From NCBI RefSeq assembly GCF_004126535.1, contig NZ_PPCV01000008.1:1-64000 (forward strand): a stretch of DNA of 64,000 bases, written 5' to 3'. A model generated the notes under the pieces. The model did no database searches, was not told the origin of the DNA, and saw only the letters and a program-made list of their open reading frames with translations. Both the position numbers and the translations under genes were made by a program. Below, in pieces: positions 45,566-54,700 of the stretch (position 1 is its first letter; each line of letters opens with the position of its first letter). The DNA comes from Propioniciclava flava (GTDB lineage Bacteria; Actinomycetota; Actinomycetes; Propionibacteriales; Propionibacteriaceae).

Positions 45566-46765
45566 TCAGTCCTTCAGGACAGCCGCGATCGACTCGCTCA
45601 CATAAGCGATGTTGCCCTCGTTCAGGGCGGCGACACAGATCCGGCCCGTGTCGGTGCCGTACACCGCGTACTCGGAGCGCAACCGCTGCATCTGTTCCTT
45701 GGTCAGGCCAGAGAAGCTGAACATGCCGACCTGATCGGTGATGTACTCCCGCCCCTGCACACCCGCAGCGACCAGGCCCTCCACCAGTGCGGTGCGCATC
45801 TGCTTGATGCGATCCCGCATCTGACCAAGTTCCTCGACCCACTGGGCACGCAGTTCGGGATCCCCCAGCACCGTCTCCACGATGGCGGCACCGTGCGTGG
45901 GCGGGTTGGAGTAGTTGGTGCGGATCACGATCTTGAGTTGCGACAGGACGCGGGCGGCCTCGGCGGCGTCCGCACACACCACCGACAGCGCCCCGACCCG
46001 CTCCCCGTACAGCGAGAAGCTCTTGCTGAACGAGGTGGACACCAGGAACGAGCCGACGCGCTCGGCGAAGGCGCGCACGACGGCGCCGTCCTCCTCGATG
46101 CCTTGCGCGAACCCCTGATAGGCCATGTCGAGGAATGCGGTCAGGTGGCCGTCGACGACAGCGTCGATGACGCGCTGCCAGTCGGCCGGGGCGAGGTCGT
46201 AGCCCGTCGGGTTATGGCAGCAGGCGTGCAGCACGACGATGGTGCCCGGCGCCGCCGCCCGCAGATCGGCAATCATGCCGTCCACGTCGACGCCCTTGGT
46301 TTGCGCGTCGTAGTAGCGGTACTTCTCCACGGTGAACCCGGCGCGGGTGAACAGCGCCTGATGGTTCTCCCAACTCGGGTTCGAGATGAGCACCTTCGCC
46401 TCCGGGGAGACCTGGCGCAGCAGATCGGCGCCCAGCTTCAGCGCACCCGTCCCGCCGAGGGCCTGCGCGGTGATGACCCGCCCGGCCGCCAGCAGCGGCG
46501 AACCCGCCCCGAACACCAGTTCCTTGACCTCGGTGTCGTAGGTGGGCAGACCATCAATGGCCTGGTAGCCCTTCGCCGTCGGCGTGGCCACCATCCGCTG
46601 CTCGGCCGCCTCCACGCAGCGCAGGAGGGGGAGCTTGCCGTTGGCGTCCTGGTAGACCCCCACGCCCAAGTTCACCTTGCGCGGGTTGGTATCGGCCTTG
46701 AACTGCTCGGTCAGCCCGAGGATGGCATCCGGCGGGGCCTGCTCCACCCCAGAGAACAGCGACAT
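45566..46765 (-). CDS. aspC: Aspartate/aromatic aminotransferase (class I, AspC-type)
   Basis: The 399-residue pyridoxal-phosphate enzyme moves amino groups between aspartate (or aromatic amino acids) and 2-oxoglutarate. It shows NPRKVNLGVGVYQD near the N-terminus, HACCHNPTGYDL, AYQGFAQG, and the Schiff-base Lys in STSFSKSFSLYGERVG. RTNYSNPPTHGA carries conserved substrate-arm residues. Sequence alone does not settle AspC versus TyrB specificity. ATG 46765 begins MSLFSGVEQAPPD, the normal start of this subfamily. Confidence 0.92.
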   Translation of the reverse strand: MSLFSGVEQAPPDAILGLTEQFKADTNPRKVNLGVGVYQDANGKLPLLRCVEAAEQRMVATPTAKGYQAIDGLPTYDTEVKELVFGAGSPLLAAGRVITAQALGGTGALKLGADLLRQVSPEAKVLISNPSWENHQALFTRAGFTVEKYRYYDAQTKGVDVDGMIADLRAAAPGTIVVLHACCHNPTGYDLAPADWQRVIDAVVDGHLTAFLDMAYQGFAQGIEEDGAVVRAFAERVGSFLVSTSFSKSFSLYGERVGALSVVCADAAEAARVLSQLKIVIRTNYSNPPTHGAAIVETVLGDPELRAQWVEELGQMRDRIKQMRTALVEGLVAAGVQGREYITDQVGMFSFSGLTKEQMQRLRSEYAVYGTDTGRICVAALNEGNIAYVSESIAAVLKD

Positions 46766-46892
46766 GGGAAATCCACCTTTCCGTTTGACCCAGACTATCG
46801 GCCACCTCCACCGTGACCCCAGCAGTAACCACGCGCAAGGGGTGAGCGGGCTAGTGTGGACCGAGCCAGCCCCCGTTCACAGCAAGGACGCC

Positions 46893-47558
46893 ATGGACCG
46901 CCCACCGACCTCGAACGTCTCGGTCGACGCCTTGACCCTGCGCTTCAACCCCGCGACGCGCGACGTCGAGTTCGCCGTCGTCCGTCGCGTGACGCAGCCC
47001 TATGCCGGACGCCTCGCCCTCCCCGGCGTGACGCTGTGGGAAGGCGAACGCCTCGCCGACGCCGCGGTGCGCGCCGTCACACGCAAGCTGGGGTTGTCGT
47101 TGCGCGATCAAGGCCAGCTCACCGTGTTCGACGAACCGGCGCGCGACCCGCGCGGGGCGACCCTGTCGGCGCTGCTGTGGGCCGTCGCCGAGGACGGTGA
47201 CGCCACCCCCGGCGTCGAGTGGCACTCCTTCGACGATGTGCCCCCGCTCGCGTTCGACCACAATCAGATGATCACCGTTGGCCGCCCCCTGCTGGTGGAC
47301 CGACTGTGGCGCAATGAGGCGTTCACGCGTGCCCTCACCGGCCCGGCGTTCCCGGTGTCGACGGCCGTCGCGATCACCCAGTCCCTCGTCGGGTCGGCGC
47401 CCGACCGCGGGAATCTCAACCGCCGCCTTGCCGCGATCACCGGTTTGCGGGTCAGCGATCGCAAAGTCGTGCTCGGGCGCGGACGCCCCGGTTCGCTGTG
47501 GGAATGGCACGACGCCCTCCCCACACCCGGCACGCCTTCACTACCCTCCCAGGAGTGA
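46893..47558 (+). CDS. NrtR-like Nudix-domain transcriptional regulator
   Basis: The 221-residue protein has a Nudix-fold N-terminus (about 8-135; ALTLRFNPATRDVEFAVVRR, then GRLALPGVTLWEGERLADAA). The Nudix box is degenerate: RAVTRKLGL stands where catalytic REUxEExGU is expected, so it should bind but not cleave its ligand. The C-terminus (about 145-215) is a winged helix ending GRGRPGSLWEW, as in NrtR regulators of NAD metabolism, which sense ADP-ribose. ATG 46893 is used. Its target genes are not evident here. Confidence 0.78.
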   Translation: MDRPPTSNVSVDALTLRFNPATRDVEFAVVRRVTQPYAGRLALPGVTLWEGERLADAAVRAVTRKLGLSLRDQGQLTVFDEPARDPRGATLSALLWAVAEDGDATPGVEWHSFDDVPPLAFDHNQMITVGRPLLVDRLWRNEAFTRALTGPAFPVSTAVAITQSLVGSAPDRGNLNRRLAAITGLRVSDRKVVLGRGRPGSLWEWHDALPTPGTPSLPSQE

Positions 47559-47587
47559 CCCTCGGATCGTCCGCGCCCACCGCAGAG

Positions 47588-48619
47588 TCAGGCGCGGAAG
47601 AACCGCACCCAGTTGGGCCCCTCGCCCGTGGCGAGTTCCTGGCCCACCTGGAGTGAACCGTCCGCCCCAACAGCAACCACGGCGACGCCGTCTGCGGCCT
47701 CACCGGCGATGACCGCCAGGTCGCCGTCGGGCGATACGGCAAAACCGCGAGGCTGCTTCGGGGTGGGGGCATAGGCCAGCACCTGCCCCAGGACGCCGTC
47801 CGCGCCCAGTTCGACGCTGGCCACGGTGCTGGCGGTGCGCTCGGTCGCCACCAGCAGCGATCCCCCGCGGGCGACGTGGAGGTCAGCTCCCCAGATGAGG
47901 TGCTCGGCGGCCGGATCGGCCCCGAACCGGCTGTGGGCCAGGCCCGCGGCCGGGTCGGCGATCACGACGGACTCGCGGGCGCTGAGCGTCCCGTCCTCAG
48001 CGCGCGCATAGCGCATCACCTCGCCGGAGAACTCGGTGACGAGGTACGCCGACGTCGCATCGTCGGACACGACGAGGTGCCGTGGCCCCGAGCCCTGCGG
48101 AGCAGCCGCCGTGGACGGCGTGAGCGCACGCAGGCCAGCGTCGGCGTCCAGGGCGTACTGAGCGATCAGGTCCGCCCCCAGGGAGACGAAGTAGGCGTTC
48201 AGCCCGGCCGGATCCGTGACGACGCAGTGCACGTTGGGGAACTCGACGCGTCCGGTCGCAGCGCCCAGCGTCCCCTCGCTGATCGGCCACACCGCACCCC
48301 AGCCGCCGTGATAGGACGCCCCCAACAAGGCGGTTCCGCCCCTGGTGAGGCTCAGGTAGGCGAGCTTGTCGGGCAGGTCGGTGCGGGCGATCTCGTTGAG
48401 AGCACCGGTCGCCGGTTCGAGCGTGAGCGTCAGAATCGCCGGACGGGGCGCGCTGGTGGCGGCGTACACCAGGCGGCGCTCCTGGTCGACGGCGAAGGTG
48501 CCGCACCCCTGGCCCACGAACGTGGTCTGCACCGGGGTGAGCTCGCCCTCGGCCAGCCGCAGCACGCTGATGGTGCCGCCTTGAGAGTTGCCGACCAGGA
48601 CCAGGGACGCGTTCGTCAT
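47588..48619 (-). CDS. Lactonase-family beta-propeller protein (6-phosphogluconolactonase-like)
   Basis: The 343-residue protein has seven repeated blades typical of the YbhE/Pgl lactonase family, with FVGQGCGTFAVDQERRLVYA, PNVHCVVTDPAGLNAYF and GSGPRHLVVSDDATSAYLV. It may hydrolyse 6-phosphogluconolactone, though many homologues are untested. The start is ATG 48619: TACGAT lies seven bases upstream, so the mRNA is probably leaderless. No signal peptide. Confidence 0.82.
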   Translation of the reverse strand: MTNASLVLVGNSQGGTISVLRLAEGELTPVQTTFVGQGCGTFAVDQERRLVYAATSAPRPAILTLTLEPATGALNEIARTDLPDKLAYLSLTRGGTALLGASYHGGWGAVWPISEGTLGAATGRVEFPNVHCVVTDPAGLNAYFVSLGADLIAQYALDADAGLRALTPSTAAAPQGSGPRHLVVSDDATSAYLVTEFSGEVMRYARAEDGTLSARESVVIADPAAGLAHSRFGADPAAEHLIWGADLHVARGGSLLVATERTASTVASVELGADGVLGQVLAYAPTPKQPRGFAVSPDGDLAVIAGEAADGVAVVAVGADGSLQVGQELATGEGPNWVRFFRA

Positions 48620-48664
48620 GGTCCCCATCGTAGGAGGAGGCGCGCCCCGCTCAGGCGCGGTGGA

Positions 48665-49609
48665 TCACGGGGCGTTGAACAGGGCGCTGACCGACTCGCC
48701 GGTGTGGATGTGGTGGATCGCCTTGGCGAAGGCGGGGGCCACCGTCAAGACGGTCAGCTTCGGATCCCGCTTCTCGTCGGCGATCGGCACCGTGTTCGTG
48801 CACACGATCTCGGTGACCGCCGGGATGGCCGCGATCCGCTGCACGGCGCCGTTGGACAGAATGCCGTGCGTGCAGGCGACCTTGACCGACCCGACGCCCT
48901 CATCGGCGAGCAGTCGCAGCACCTCCAAGATGGTGGAGCCGTTGGCGATCTCGTCGTCCAGCACGATGACGTCCTTGCCCTTGACGTCGCCGATCATGCT
49001 GGTGATGCGCACCTGATCGTTCTCGAATCGCTGCTTGGCGCCCGCCGCGACGGGCGTGCCCAGCATGCGCGAGAACGTGGTGGCCGTCTTGGCGTTACCC
49101 AGATCGGGGGACACGACGATCGTGTTGGACAGGTCATCTTGACGGAAGTGCTCGGCCAACTCGTTGAGCGCGTGCAACTGATCGACCGGGACACGGAAGA
49201 ACGCCTGCACCTGCGGCGAGTGCAGCGTCATCGTCAAGACACGGTCGGCGCCCGAGGACTTCAACAGATCCGCCACCAGACGTCCGCCGATGGAGATGCG
49301 CGGGGCGTCCTTCTTGTCGGAACGCGCGTAGGAGTAGTGCGGCATCACCGCCGTGATGCGTCCGGCGGATGCCCCCCGCGCGGCGTCGATCATGAGCAGG
49401 AGTTCCATCAGGTTCTCCTGCACCGGCGCGACCAGCGGCTGGACGATGAACACGTCGCGCTGGCGACAGTTCGTGAGCAACTGCGCTTCGAGGCAGTCGT
49501 TGGCGAACCGCTGAATCCTCGACGGCTTGAGTTCGACACCAAGTTCGGCACACATCTCAGTGGCGAACTCCACACCGGCGGTACCGGCGAAAACCGCAAT
49601 CTCGTTCAT
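48665..49609 (-). CDS. prs: Ribose-phosphate pyrophosphokinase
   Basis: The 314-residue enzyme makes PRPP from ribose-5-phosphate and ATP for nucleotide, His and Trp synthesis. It shows FANDCLEAQLLTNCRQRDVF near the N-terminus, MPHYSYARSDKKDAPR (flexible ATP/phosphate loop region) and the PRPP motif VIVLDDEIANGST. In many Actinobacteria prs sits beside glmU; here it is not, and the helicase gene ends 61 bp upstream. Some canonical residues differ (SDKKDAPRISIGG), suggesting a divergent paralogue. Confidence 0.88.
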   Translation of the reverse strand: MNEIAVFAGTAGVEFATEMCAELGVELKPSRIQRFANDCLEAQLLTNCRQRDVFIVQPLVAPVQENLMELLLMIDAARGASAGRITAVMPHYSYARSDKKDAPRISIGGRLVADLLKSSGADRVLTMTLHSPQVQAFFRVPVDQLHALNELAEHFRQDDLSNTIVVSPDLGNAKTATTFSRMLGTPVAAGAKQRFENDQVRITSMIGDVKGKDVIVLDDEIANGSTILEVLRLLADEGVGSVKVACTHGILSNGAVQRIAAIPAVTEIVCTNTVPIADEKRDPKLTVLTVAPAFAKAIHHIHTGESVSALFNAP

Positions 49610-49669
49610 CGTGTGCGCAATGCTCCCGTGGTCGGAGAAGGTGACTCGCTGACTATAAACCGTGCGCGC

Positions 49670-51628
49670 TCAGTAGCGCTTCTCGCGGCGCTCGCGGCCA
49701 CCACGTTCGCGGTCGCCTCGGCCACCACGATCAGACCAGTCGCCGCGCCCCTTGCCCTTGCCGCCCTTGTCATGGCGAGGTCCACCCCGATCCGGACGCA
49801 ACTCGATGAGCTGACCTGAGATCCGGGTGCGCGCCAGCTTGCGCTGCACTTCATCAGACAAATGCGCCGGAAGGTCGACCAGCGAATGATCCGCGCGAAT
49901 GTCGATCCGCCCGAAATCTTCCCGCCCCAGCCCGCCTTCGTTCGCGAGCGCACCCACGATCTGCCGCGGCGTGACGTGCTGACGACGCCCGACCGAGATC
50001 CGGTAGGTCGCCAGGTTGCTGTCGCCGCCGGAGCGGCGCGGACGGTCACCACCGCGTGCGGGGCGGTCGTCGCGTTCCTCACGCTCCTTGCGCCCGCCGC
50101 GGAACTGCTCGGGAGCGAAGTCGGCCTTCGCGTCCAGCAGCAGGGGCTCCTCGCCCTGCATGACGGCGGCCAGCGCCGCGGCCACGTCCACCTCGGGAAC
50201 GTCGAACTCGTTGACGTAGTGGTTCACCACGTCGCGGAAGAAGTCGATCCGCGTGTCGTTGCCCAGCGCCGCCGTGATCGCCTCGTCGAAGCGGGACAGG
50301 CGGGTGGCGTTGATGTCTTCCACGCTGGGCAGCGGCATGGCGGTGAGCGTCTGGCCGGTGACGCGCTCGATGGCGCGCAACTGGTGGCGCTCGCGGGGGG
50401 TGACGAACGAGATGGCGTCGCCGCTGCGTCCCGCACGGCCGGTGCGCCCGACGCGGTGCACATAGCTTTCGGTGTCGGTGGGGATGTCGAAGTTCACCAC
50501 ATGGCTGATGCGGTCGACGTCGAGGCCGCGGGCGGCCACATCGGTCGCGACGAGGATGTCGAGCTTGCCGCTCTTGAGCTGCCCGATGGTGCGCTCGCGA
50601 GCGGCCTGGGGCAGGTCGCCGTTGATGGCGGCCGCGGACCAGCCGCGTGCCCGCAGCTTCTCGGCGAGCGTTTCCGTCTCGTTCTTGGTGCGGACGAACA
50701 CGATCATCCCGTCGAAGTCCTCGACCTCAAGGATGCGCGTGAGGGCGTCCATCTTGCGCGGGTAGGAGACGACCGCGTAGCGGTGGGAGACGTTGGTGGC
50801 GGTCGCCGTCTTGCCCTTGACCATCACTTCGAGCGGGTCGACCAGGTAGGTGCTGGCCAGCGACCGGATCTGACGGGGCATGGTGGCGGAGAACAACGCC
50901 ACCTGCTTGTCCGAGGGGGTGTCGGCCAGGATCTTCTCGACGTCCTCAGCGAAGCCCATGTTGAGCATCTCGTCGGCCTCATCGAGCACGAGGAACCGCA
51001 ACTCCGACAAGTCGAGGGTGCCGCGCTCCAGGTGGTCGATGACGCGTCCAGGGGTGCCCACCACCACGTCGACGCCGCGGGCCAGCGCAGCCAATTGGAC
51101 GCCGTAGCCCTGGCCGCCGTACACGGGCAGCAGACGCACCTTCAGGTGCGCGGCGTACGTTTCGAACGCCTCACTGACCTGAAGCGCGAGTTCGCGGGTG
51201 GGAGCCAGCACGAGCGCCTGCGGGTGCTTGTGCTTGCGTTCGAGCCGCTGCAGGATCGGCAGCGCGAAGGCGGCGGTCTTGCCGGTACCGGTCTGGGCGA
51301 GGCCGACGACGTCACGGCCAGCCAGCAGTGCGGGGATCGTTTCGGCCTGGATCGGGGAGGGCTTCTCGTAGCCCAACTCCTTCAGCGCCTTGAGGATCTT
51401 CGGCTCTAGGCCGAGAGCAGCGAACCCGTCGTCGGGTACCTCAGGGGCCTCCGCGTCGTGATCGGGCTCCGGCTCCGGCTCCGGCTCGGGAGTGTGCTGC
51501 GGCTCCGGTTCGGGAGCGGGTGGCGTCGCAGCATCCGCCTCACCCGCGATGCCGGGATGATCGATCTCGGGCAGGTCGGCAGAGGGCTCGTTCGGCAAGG
51601 CGGCATCGGGCGCAGGCTGGTCAGTCAC
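49670..51628 (-). CDS. deaD: DEAD-box RNA helicase (DeaD/CsdA type)
   Basis: The 652-residue helicase has an acidic Pro/Glu N-terminus (residues 1-70 with PEPEPEPEPD repeats). The helicase core follows: Q motif near YEKPSPIQAETIPALL, Walker A AQTGTGKT, VLDEADEML, SAT motif and HRVGRTGRAGRSG. A DbpA-like RNA-binding domain lies at about 555-625 (YRISVGRRQHVTPRQIVGALANEGG), ending in an RG-rich basic tail (GRGDWSDRGGRGDRERGG). It remodels structured RNA, for example during ribosome assembly or cold stress. Confidence 0.94.
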   Translation of the reverse strand: MTDQPAPDAALPNEPSADLPEIDHPGIAGEADAATPPAPEPEPQHTPEPEPEPEPDHDAEAPEVPDDGFAALGLEPKILKALKELGYEKPSPIQAETIPALLAGRDVVGLAQTGTGKTAAFALPILQRLERKHKHPQALVLAPTRELALQVSEAFETYAAHLKVRLLPVYGGQGYGVQLAALARGVDVVVGTPGRVIDHLERGTLDLSELRFLVLDEADEMLNMGFAEDVEKILADTPSDKQVALFSATMPRQIRSLASTYLVDPLEVMVKGKTATATNVSHRYAVVSYPRKMDALTRILEVEDFDGMIVFVRTKNETETLAEKLRARGWSAAAINGDLPQAARERTIGQLKSGKLDILVATDVAARGLDVDRISHVVNFDIPTDTESYVHRVGRTGRAGRSGDAISFVTPRERHQLRAIERVTGQTLTAMPLPSVEDINATRLSRFDEAITAALGNDTRIDFFRDVVNHYVNEFDVPEVDVAAALAAVMQGEEPLLLDAKADFAPEQFRGGRKEREERDDRPARGGDRPRRSGGDSNLATYRISVGRRQHVTPRQIVGALANEGGLGREDFGRIDIRADHSLVDLPAHLSDEVQRKLARTRISGQLIELRPDRGGPRHDKGGKGKGRGDWSDRGGRGDRERGGRERREKRY

Positions 51629-51694
51629 GTGAGAACGGTAGTCGCTGAGGGGTGCTCAGCACGACCCTGCCCCGCCGAAGTGGCTCAGGTTCGC

Positions 51695-52162
51695 CTAGAT
51701 GCGTCCGCCCAGAGCCCGCACGACCTCGAGAAACTCGGCGGTCGCGAGCCGCTCGCGAGGGTCCGCCCCCGTGGCCCTGCCCAAGCGGTCGATGTAGTCG
51801 TAGCTGAGGACGCCGTGCAGGTCGCCGGTCTCCGGCGTCCACAGCCACAGCGCCCCGCCCGCACCACCCTCCAGCGGCCGAGCGTGCACCTCACTGGCGT
51901 GGACGGTGAAGGGGGCGCCTCCCGCATCGTCTGGCCGGAATGTGAGAAGGTCACCGACCACCGTGAGCCGCCCGAAGCCCGCCTGGACGGCCCGCGTCCC
52001 CGGACGCCAGAACTGGGCGTCGAAGCTCTGCGGACCCGCCGCAGCAATCTGCTGAGGATGGAGACGGTTGACGCGCGGGAGCCCGCGCCGCGACACAACG
52101 ATCGCGATCACCGCCGCCAGCGTCACCGCCATGACGACGGCCATCAAGAAGACCAAAGACAT
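51695..52162 (-). CDS. Small membrane-anchored hypothetical protein
   Basis: The 155-residue protein has one N-terminal membrane helix (MSLVFLMAVVMAVTLAAVIA) and a soluble C-terminal domain. WRPGTRAVQAGFGRLTVVGDLLTFRPDD looks like a small PH-like beta domain. Similar one-helix proteins with this layout (DUF2550-like) occur in Actinobacteria; family membership is not certain. The start is ATG 52162 or the preceding GTG. It lies 5 bp downstream of the peptide transporter gene, so they may be co-transcribed. Confidence 0.6.
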   Translation of the reverse strand: MSLVFLMAVVMAVTLAAVIAIVVSRRGLPRVNRLHPQQIAAAGPQSFDAQFWRPGTRAVQAGFGRLTVVGDLLTFRPDDAGGAPFTVHASEVHARPLEGGAGGALWLWTPETGDLHGVLSYDYIDRLGRATGADPRERLATAEFLEVVRALGGRI

Positions 52163-52167
52163 CACCG

Positions 52168-53706
52168 TCAGGCTACGGTACGGGCGCCGTCTGCTGCCCG
52201 ACGCTTCATCTCCTCAATGTCGGCCATCTTGCGCTGCGTCCACGGCACCAGAGCGAACAGGCCCGCCGCGCACACCAGCGTGACCCCGCCCAGCACGTAG
52301 TAGAAGGTCGCATCGCTGAGGTTCGCGGTCGCCTTGATGGTGAGCGCTGCGACGCCCTGACCGGCCGCAGTAGCCAGGAACCACAACGCCATCGCCTGAC
52401 TGGCGAAGGCCTTCGGCGCCAGCATCGTGGTCGCCGAGAGACCGACCGGGGACAGGAAGAGTTCAGCGATGGTCTGCAGCACGAAGACGAGCGCCAACAC
52501 GTAGAACGGGGCCAAGGACGTGCCGCCCGGCCAGGTGGCGAACGCGCCGCCCATGGCGAGCGCCGAGATGCCGATGAGCAGCACGGCGAAAGCGAACTTG
52601 GCCGCAGTGTTGGGGAAGCGGCCCGCTCGAGCGGTGAAGAACGCACCGATGAGCGGCGCCAAGAGCACGATGCCCAGCGGGTTGATCGACTGGTACAGCG
52701 AGGGATCGATGCTGACGGACCCCAGGTCGAGTTGCGTGTTGCTGGCGGCGAAGGTCGCCATCTTCCCGGCGGCCTGTTCGAAGATCATGAAGAACAACAT
52801 GGCGCCGAACCACAGCGGAATGTACGCCTTGACGTGGCTGCGCTCGTTGGCGGTCACGCGGGGGCTGCGGAGCATGGCCGTGAAGTAGCCCACCGACGCC
52901 AGAATCGAGATGGTGGCGACGGTGTCCACGATGGCTGCGGGGAAGTCCCCCTCCAGCATGAGGAACAGGCCGAACAGCAACCCGGCGCCGGCCAGGATGC
53001 CCAGGCTGACCCACCCCAGGCGACGCCGCCCCTGCGCCGAGAGCGGAGCGGGAACCTGCGAACCGATCCCGTGCAGTGCCTTGCGGCCGATGAGGAAGGC
53101 CGTCAACGCTGCGGCCATGCCGACCGCGGCAGCGGCGAAGCCCGCGTGATAACCCCACTGCGAGCGCAGGAACGCCACCACCAGCGGGGAGAAGAAACTA
53201 CCCAGGTTGATCGACATGTAGAAGATCTGGAACCCGGCATCGCGTCGGGGATCCTCCTCGTCGTACAGCTCACCCACCATCGTGGACAGGTTGGGCTTGA
53301 TGAAGCCGGTACCGAGGGCGACCAGGCAAATCCCCAGCCACGCCGTCGGGACGGTCGGCAGCGACAAGCAGATGTGCCCGCTCATGATGATGACGCCGCC
53401 CCACAGCGTCGCCCGCCACGGCCCGGTGACCCGGTCGGCAATGAACCCGCCCGGGATGGCCAGCAGGTAGACCGCCGCACCGTAGGTGGCCACGACGGCC
53501 TGCCCGGTCGACTCGGGCAACCCGAGCCCACCACGCGAGAAGGTATCGACGAGGAAATACAGGAGAATGGCCCGCATGCCGTAGTAGGAGAACCGCTCCC
53601 ACATTTCCACCTGGAATAGCCAGCCGAGCCCGGCGGGATGGCCGAAGAACCCTCGATCCTTGGCTGAGTGGGCTGACGAAGGGGTGTCCTGACTGGGCAC
53701 TGACAT
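52168..53706 (-). CDS. POT-family proton-dependent oligopeptide transporter
   Basis: The 512-residue MFS protein has about 14 membrane helices. The N-terminus contains FQVEMWERFSYYGMRAILLYFL with the E-x-x-E-R-F-x-Y-Y motif of POT transporters, and LGTGFIKPNLSTMVGELY and YMSINLGSFFSPLV follow. It imports di- and tripeptides with protons. ATG 53706 is preceded by TAGGAGATTGCAGC. The preceding open frame is non-coding. Confidence 0.93.
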   Translation of the reverse strand: MSVPSQDTPSSAHSAKDRGFFGHPAGLGWLFQVEMWERFSYYGMRAILLYFLVDTFSRGGLGLPESTGQAVVATYGAAVYLLAIPGGFIADRVTGPWRATLWGGVIIMSGHICLSLPTVPTAWLGICLVALGTGFIKPNLSTMVGELYDEEDPRRDAGFQIFYMSINLGSFFSPLVVAFLRSQWGYHAGFAAAAVGMAAALTAFLIGRKALHGIGSQVPAPLSAQGRRRLGWVSLGILAGAGLLFGLFLMLEGDFPAAIVDTVATISILASVGYFTAMLRSPRVTANERSHVKAYIPLWFGAMLFFMIFEQAAGKMATFAASNTQLDLGSVSIDPSLYQSINPLGIVLLAPLIGAFFTARAGRFPNTAAKFAFAVLLIGISALAMGGAFATWPGGTSLAPFYVLALVFVLQTIAELFLSPVGLSATTMLAPKAFASQAMALWFLATAAGQGVAALTIKATANLSDATFYYVLGGVTLVCAAGLFALVPWTQRKMADIEEMKRRAADGARTVA

Positions 53707-53902
53707 GCTGCAATCTCCTAGAGTTCCGACCGTTCCCACCCCGGGGTAGGGGGCGCCTCGACGCGAGGGGAATGGGTCCAACTCCCCCACATTAGACCCG
53801 TGGAGTCAGATTCTCGGTCATTTCCTCAGGAGTGCGACGACGGGGCCCGGGCTCCTCGCCCAGACCCCGCCCTCTGCGACGCCGTGGCGTCTGGATCGTG
53901 CT

Positions 53903-54700
53903 CTAGCGGGTCAGCGACACCGACGCCTCATCGGTGTTACTGCGGAACGCGAAGGACTCCTGGAAGTACAACTGCACCGACTCCGCGTCATGGGAGAGGT
54001 AGCCGATCGAGAGGTCTTGGCCCAGTTGCAGGTCGAAGTCGCCACCACGGGTCGTCACCACGACGGCGCCCCGGATCGCGGGCGCCCAGATGATCTCCCC
54101 GTCGACGAGGCGATTGAGGTGGTCCAGGATCGGCACACCATGATCGGACGTTTCGCTGACGAGCGTGTACAACTCCGCACCCAGCAGGACCGAGTAGGGC
54201 CCCTCGACCCCGGCAAGGCGCAGTTGCGACAGGGCCGAGGAGATGGCCTCAGGCACATCAACGGCATCCTGGGGAACCGGCACCACGGTGTTGGAGGAGG
54301 AGGGCCGGATCCCGCGGATCCCCGCAGCGGAGTAGCCATCGAGGATGGCGCGGTCTTCGGCGTAGGCGATGCGCTGCGCGGCCTCCTTCAGCGGTTCCCA
54401 ATCGGCGTCCTGGCTGCCTCGCTCGACGCTGTCGATCTCGACGCGCGACAGGGTGAACGGGACGCGCAACTGGACGACCGGAGCGACCCGGTACAGCCGC
54501 GACTCGACGCCGTCCGTCGGCGCTGCCACGTCTTCCAGGCGCCCCAGGGCCACGGCGGAGAAGTCACTGCCGTGGGGACCGGACACGTCGACGACGCGGC
54601 GCGCGGCAATGTTGCGCTGGAAGGTGCGCTTGGCTTCCTCCTCGATGTCGCGCCAGGCGGCGTCCGAGATCGGGGCGAGCGAACGGTGCAGGTTATTCAT
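53903..54700 (-). CDS. Family 1 encapsulin shell protein
   Basis: The 265-residue HK97-fold protein builds a protein nanocompartment. It matches family 1 encapsulins (linocin M18 group): MNNLHRSLAPISDAAWRDIE at the start, ARRVVDVSGPHG, RVPFTLSRVEIDSVERG, DRAILDGYSAAGIRGI and LSIGYLSHDAESVQLYFQES at the C-terminus. Its ATG overlaps the stop of the DyP gene, which encodes its cargo. Together they form a sealed peroxidase compartment. Formerly such proteins were misnamed bacteriocins. Confidence 0.95.
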   Translation of the reverse strand: MNNLHRSLAPISDAAWRDIEEEAKRTFQRNIAARRVVDVSGPHGSDFSAVALGRLEDVAAPTDGVESRLYRVAPVVQLRVPFTLSRVEIDSVERGSQDADWEPLKEAAQRIAYAEDRAILDGYSAAGIRGIRPSSSNTVVPVPQDAVDVPEAISSALSQLRLAGVEGPYSVLLGAELYTLVSETSDHGVPILDHLNRLVDGEIIWAPAIRGAVVVTTRGGDFDLQLGQDLSIGYLSHDAESVQLYFQESFAFRSNTDEASVSLTR

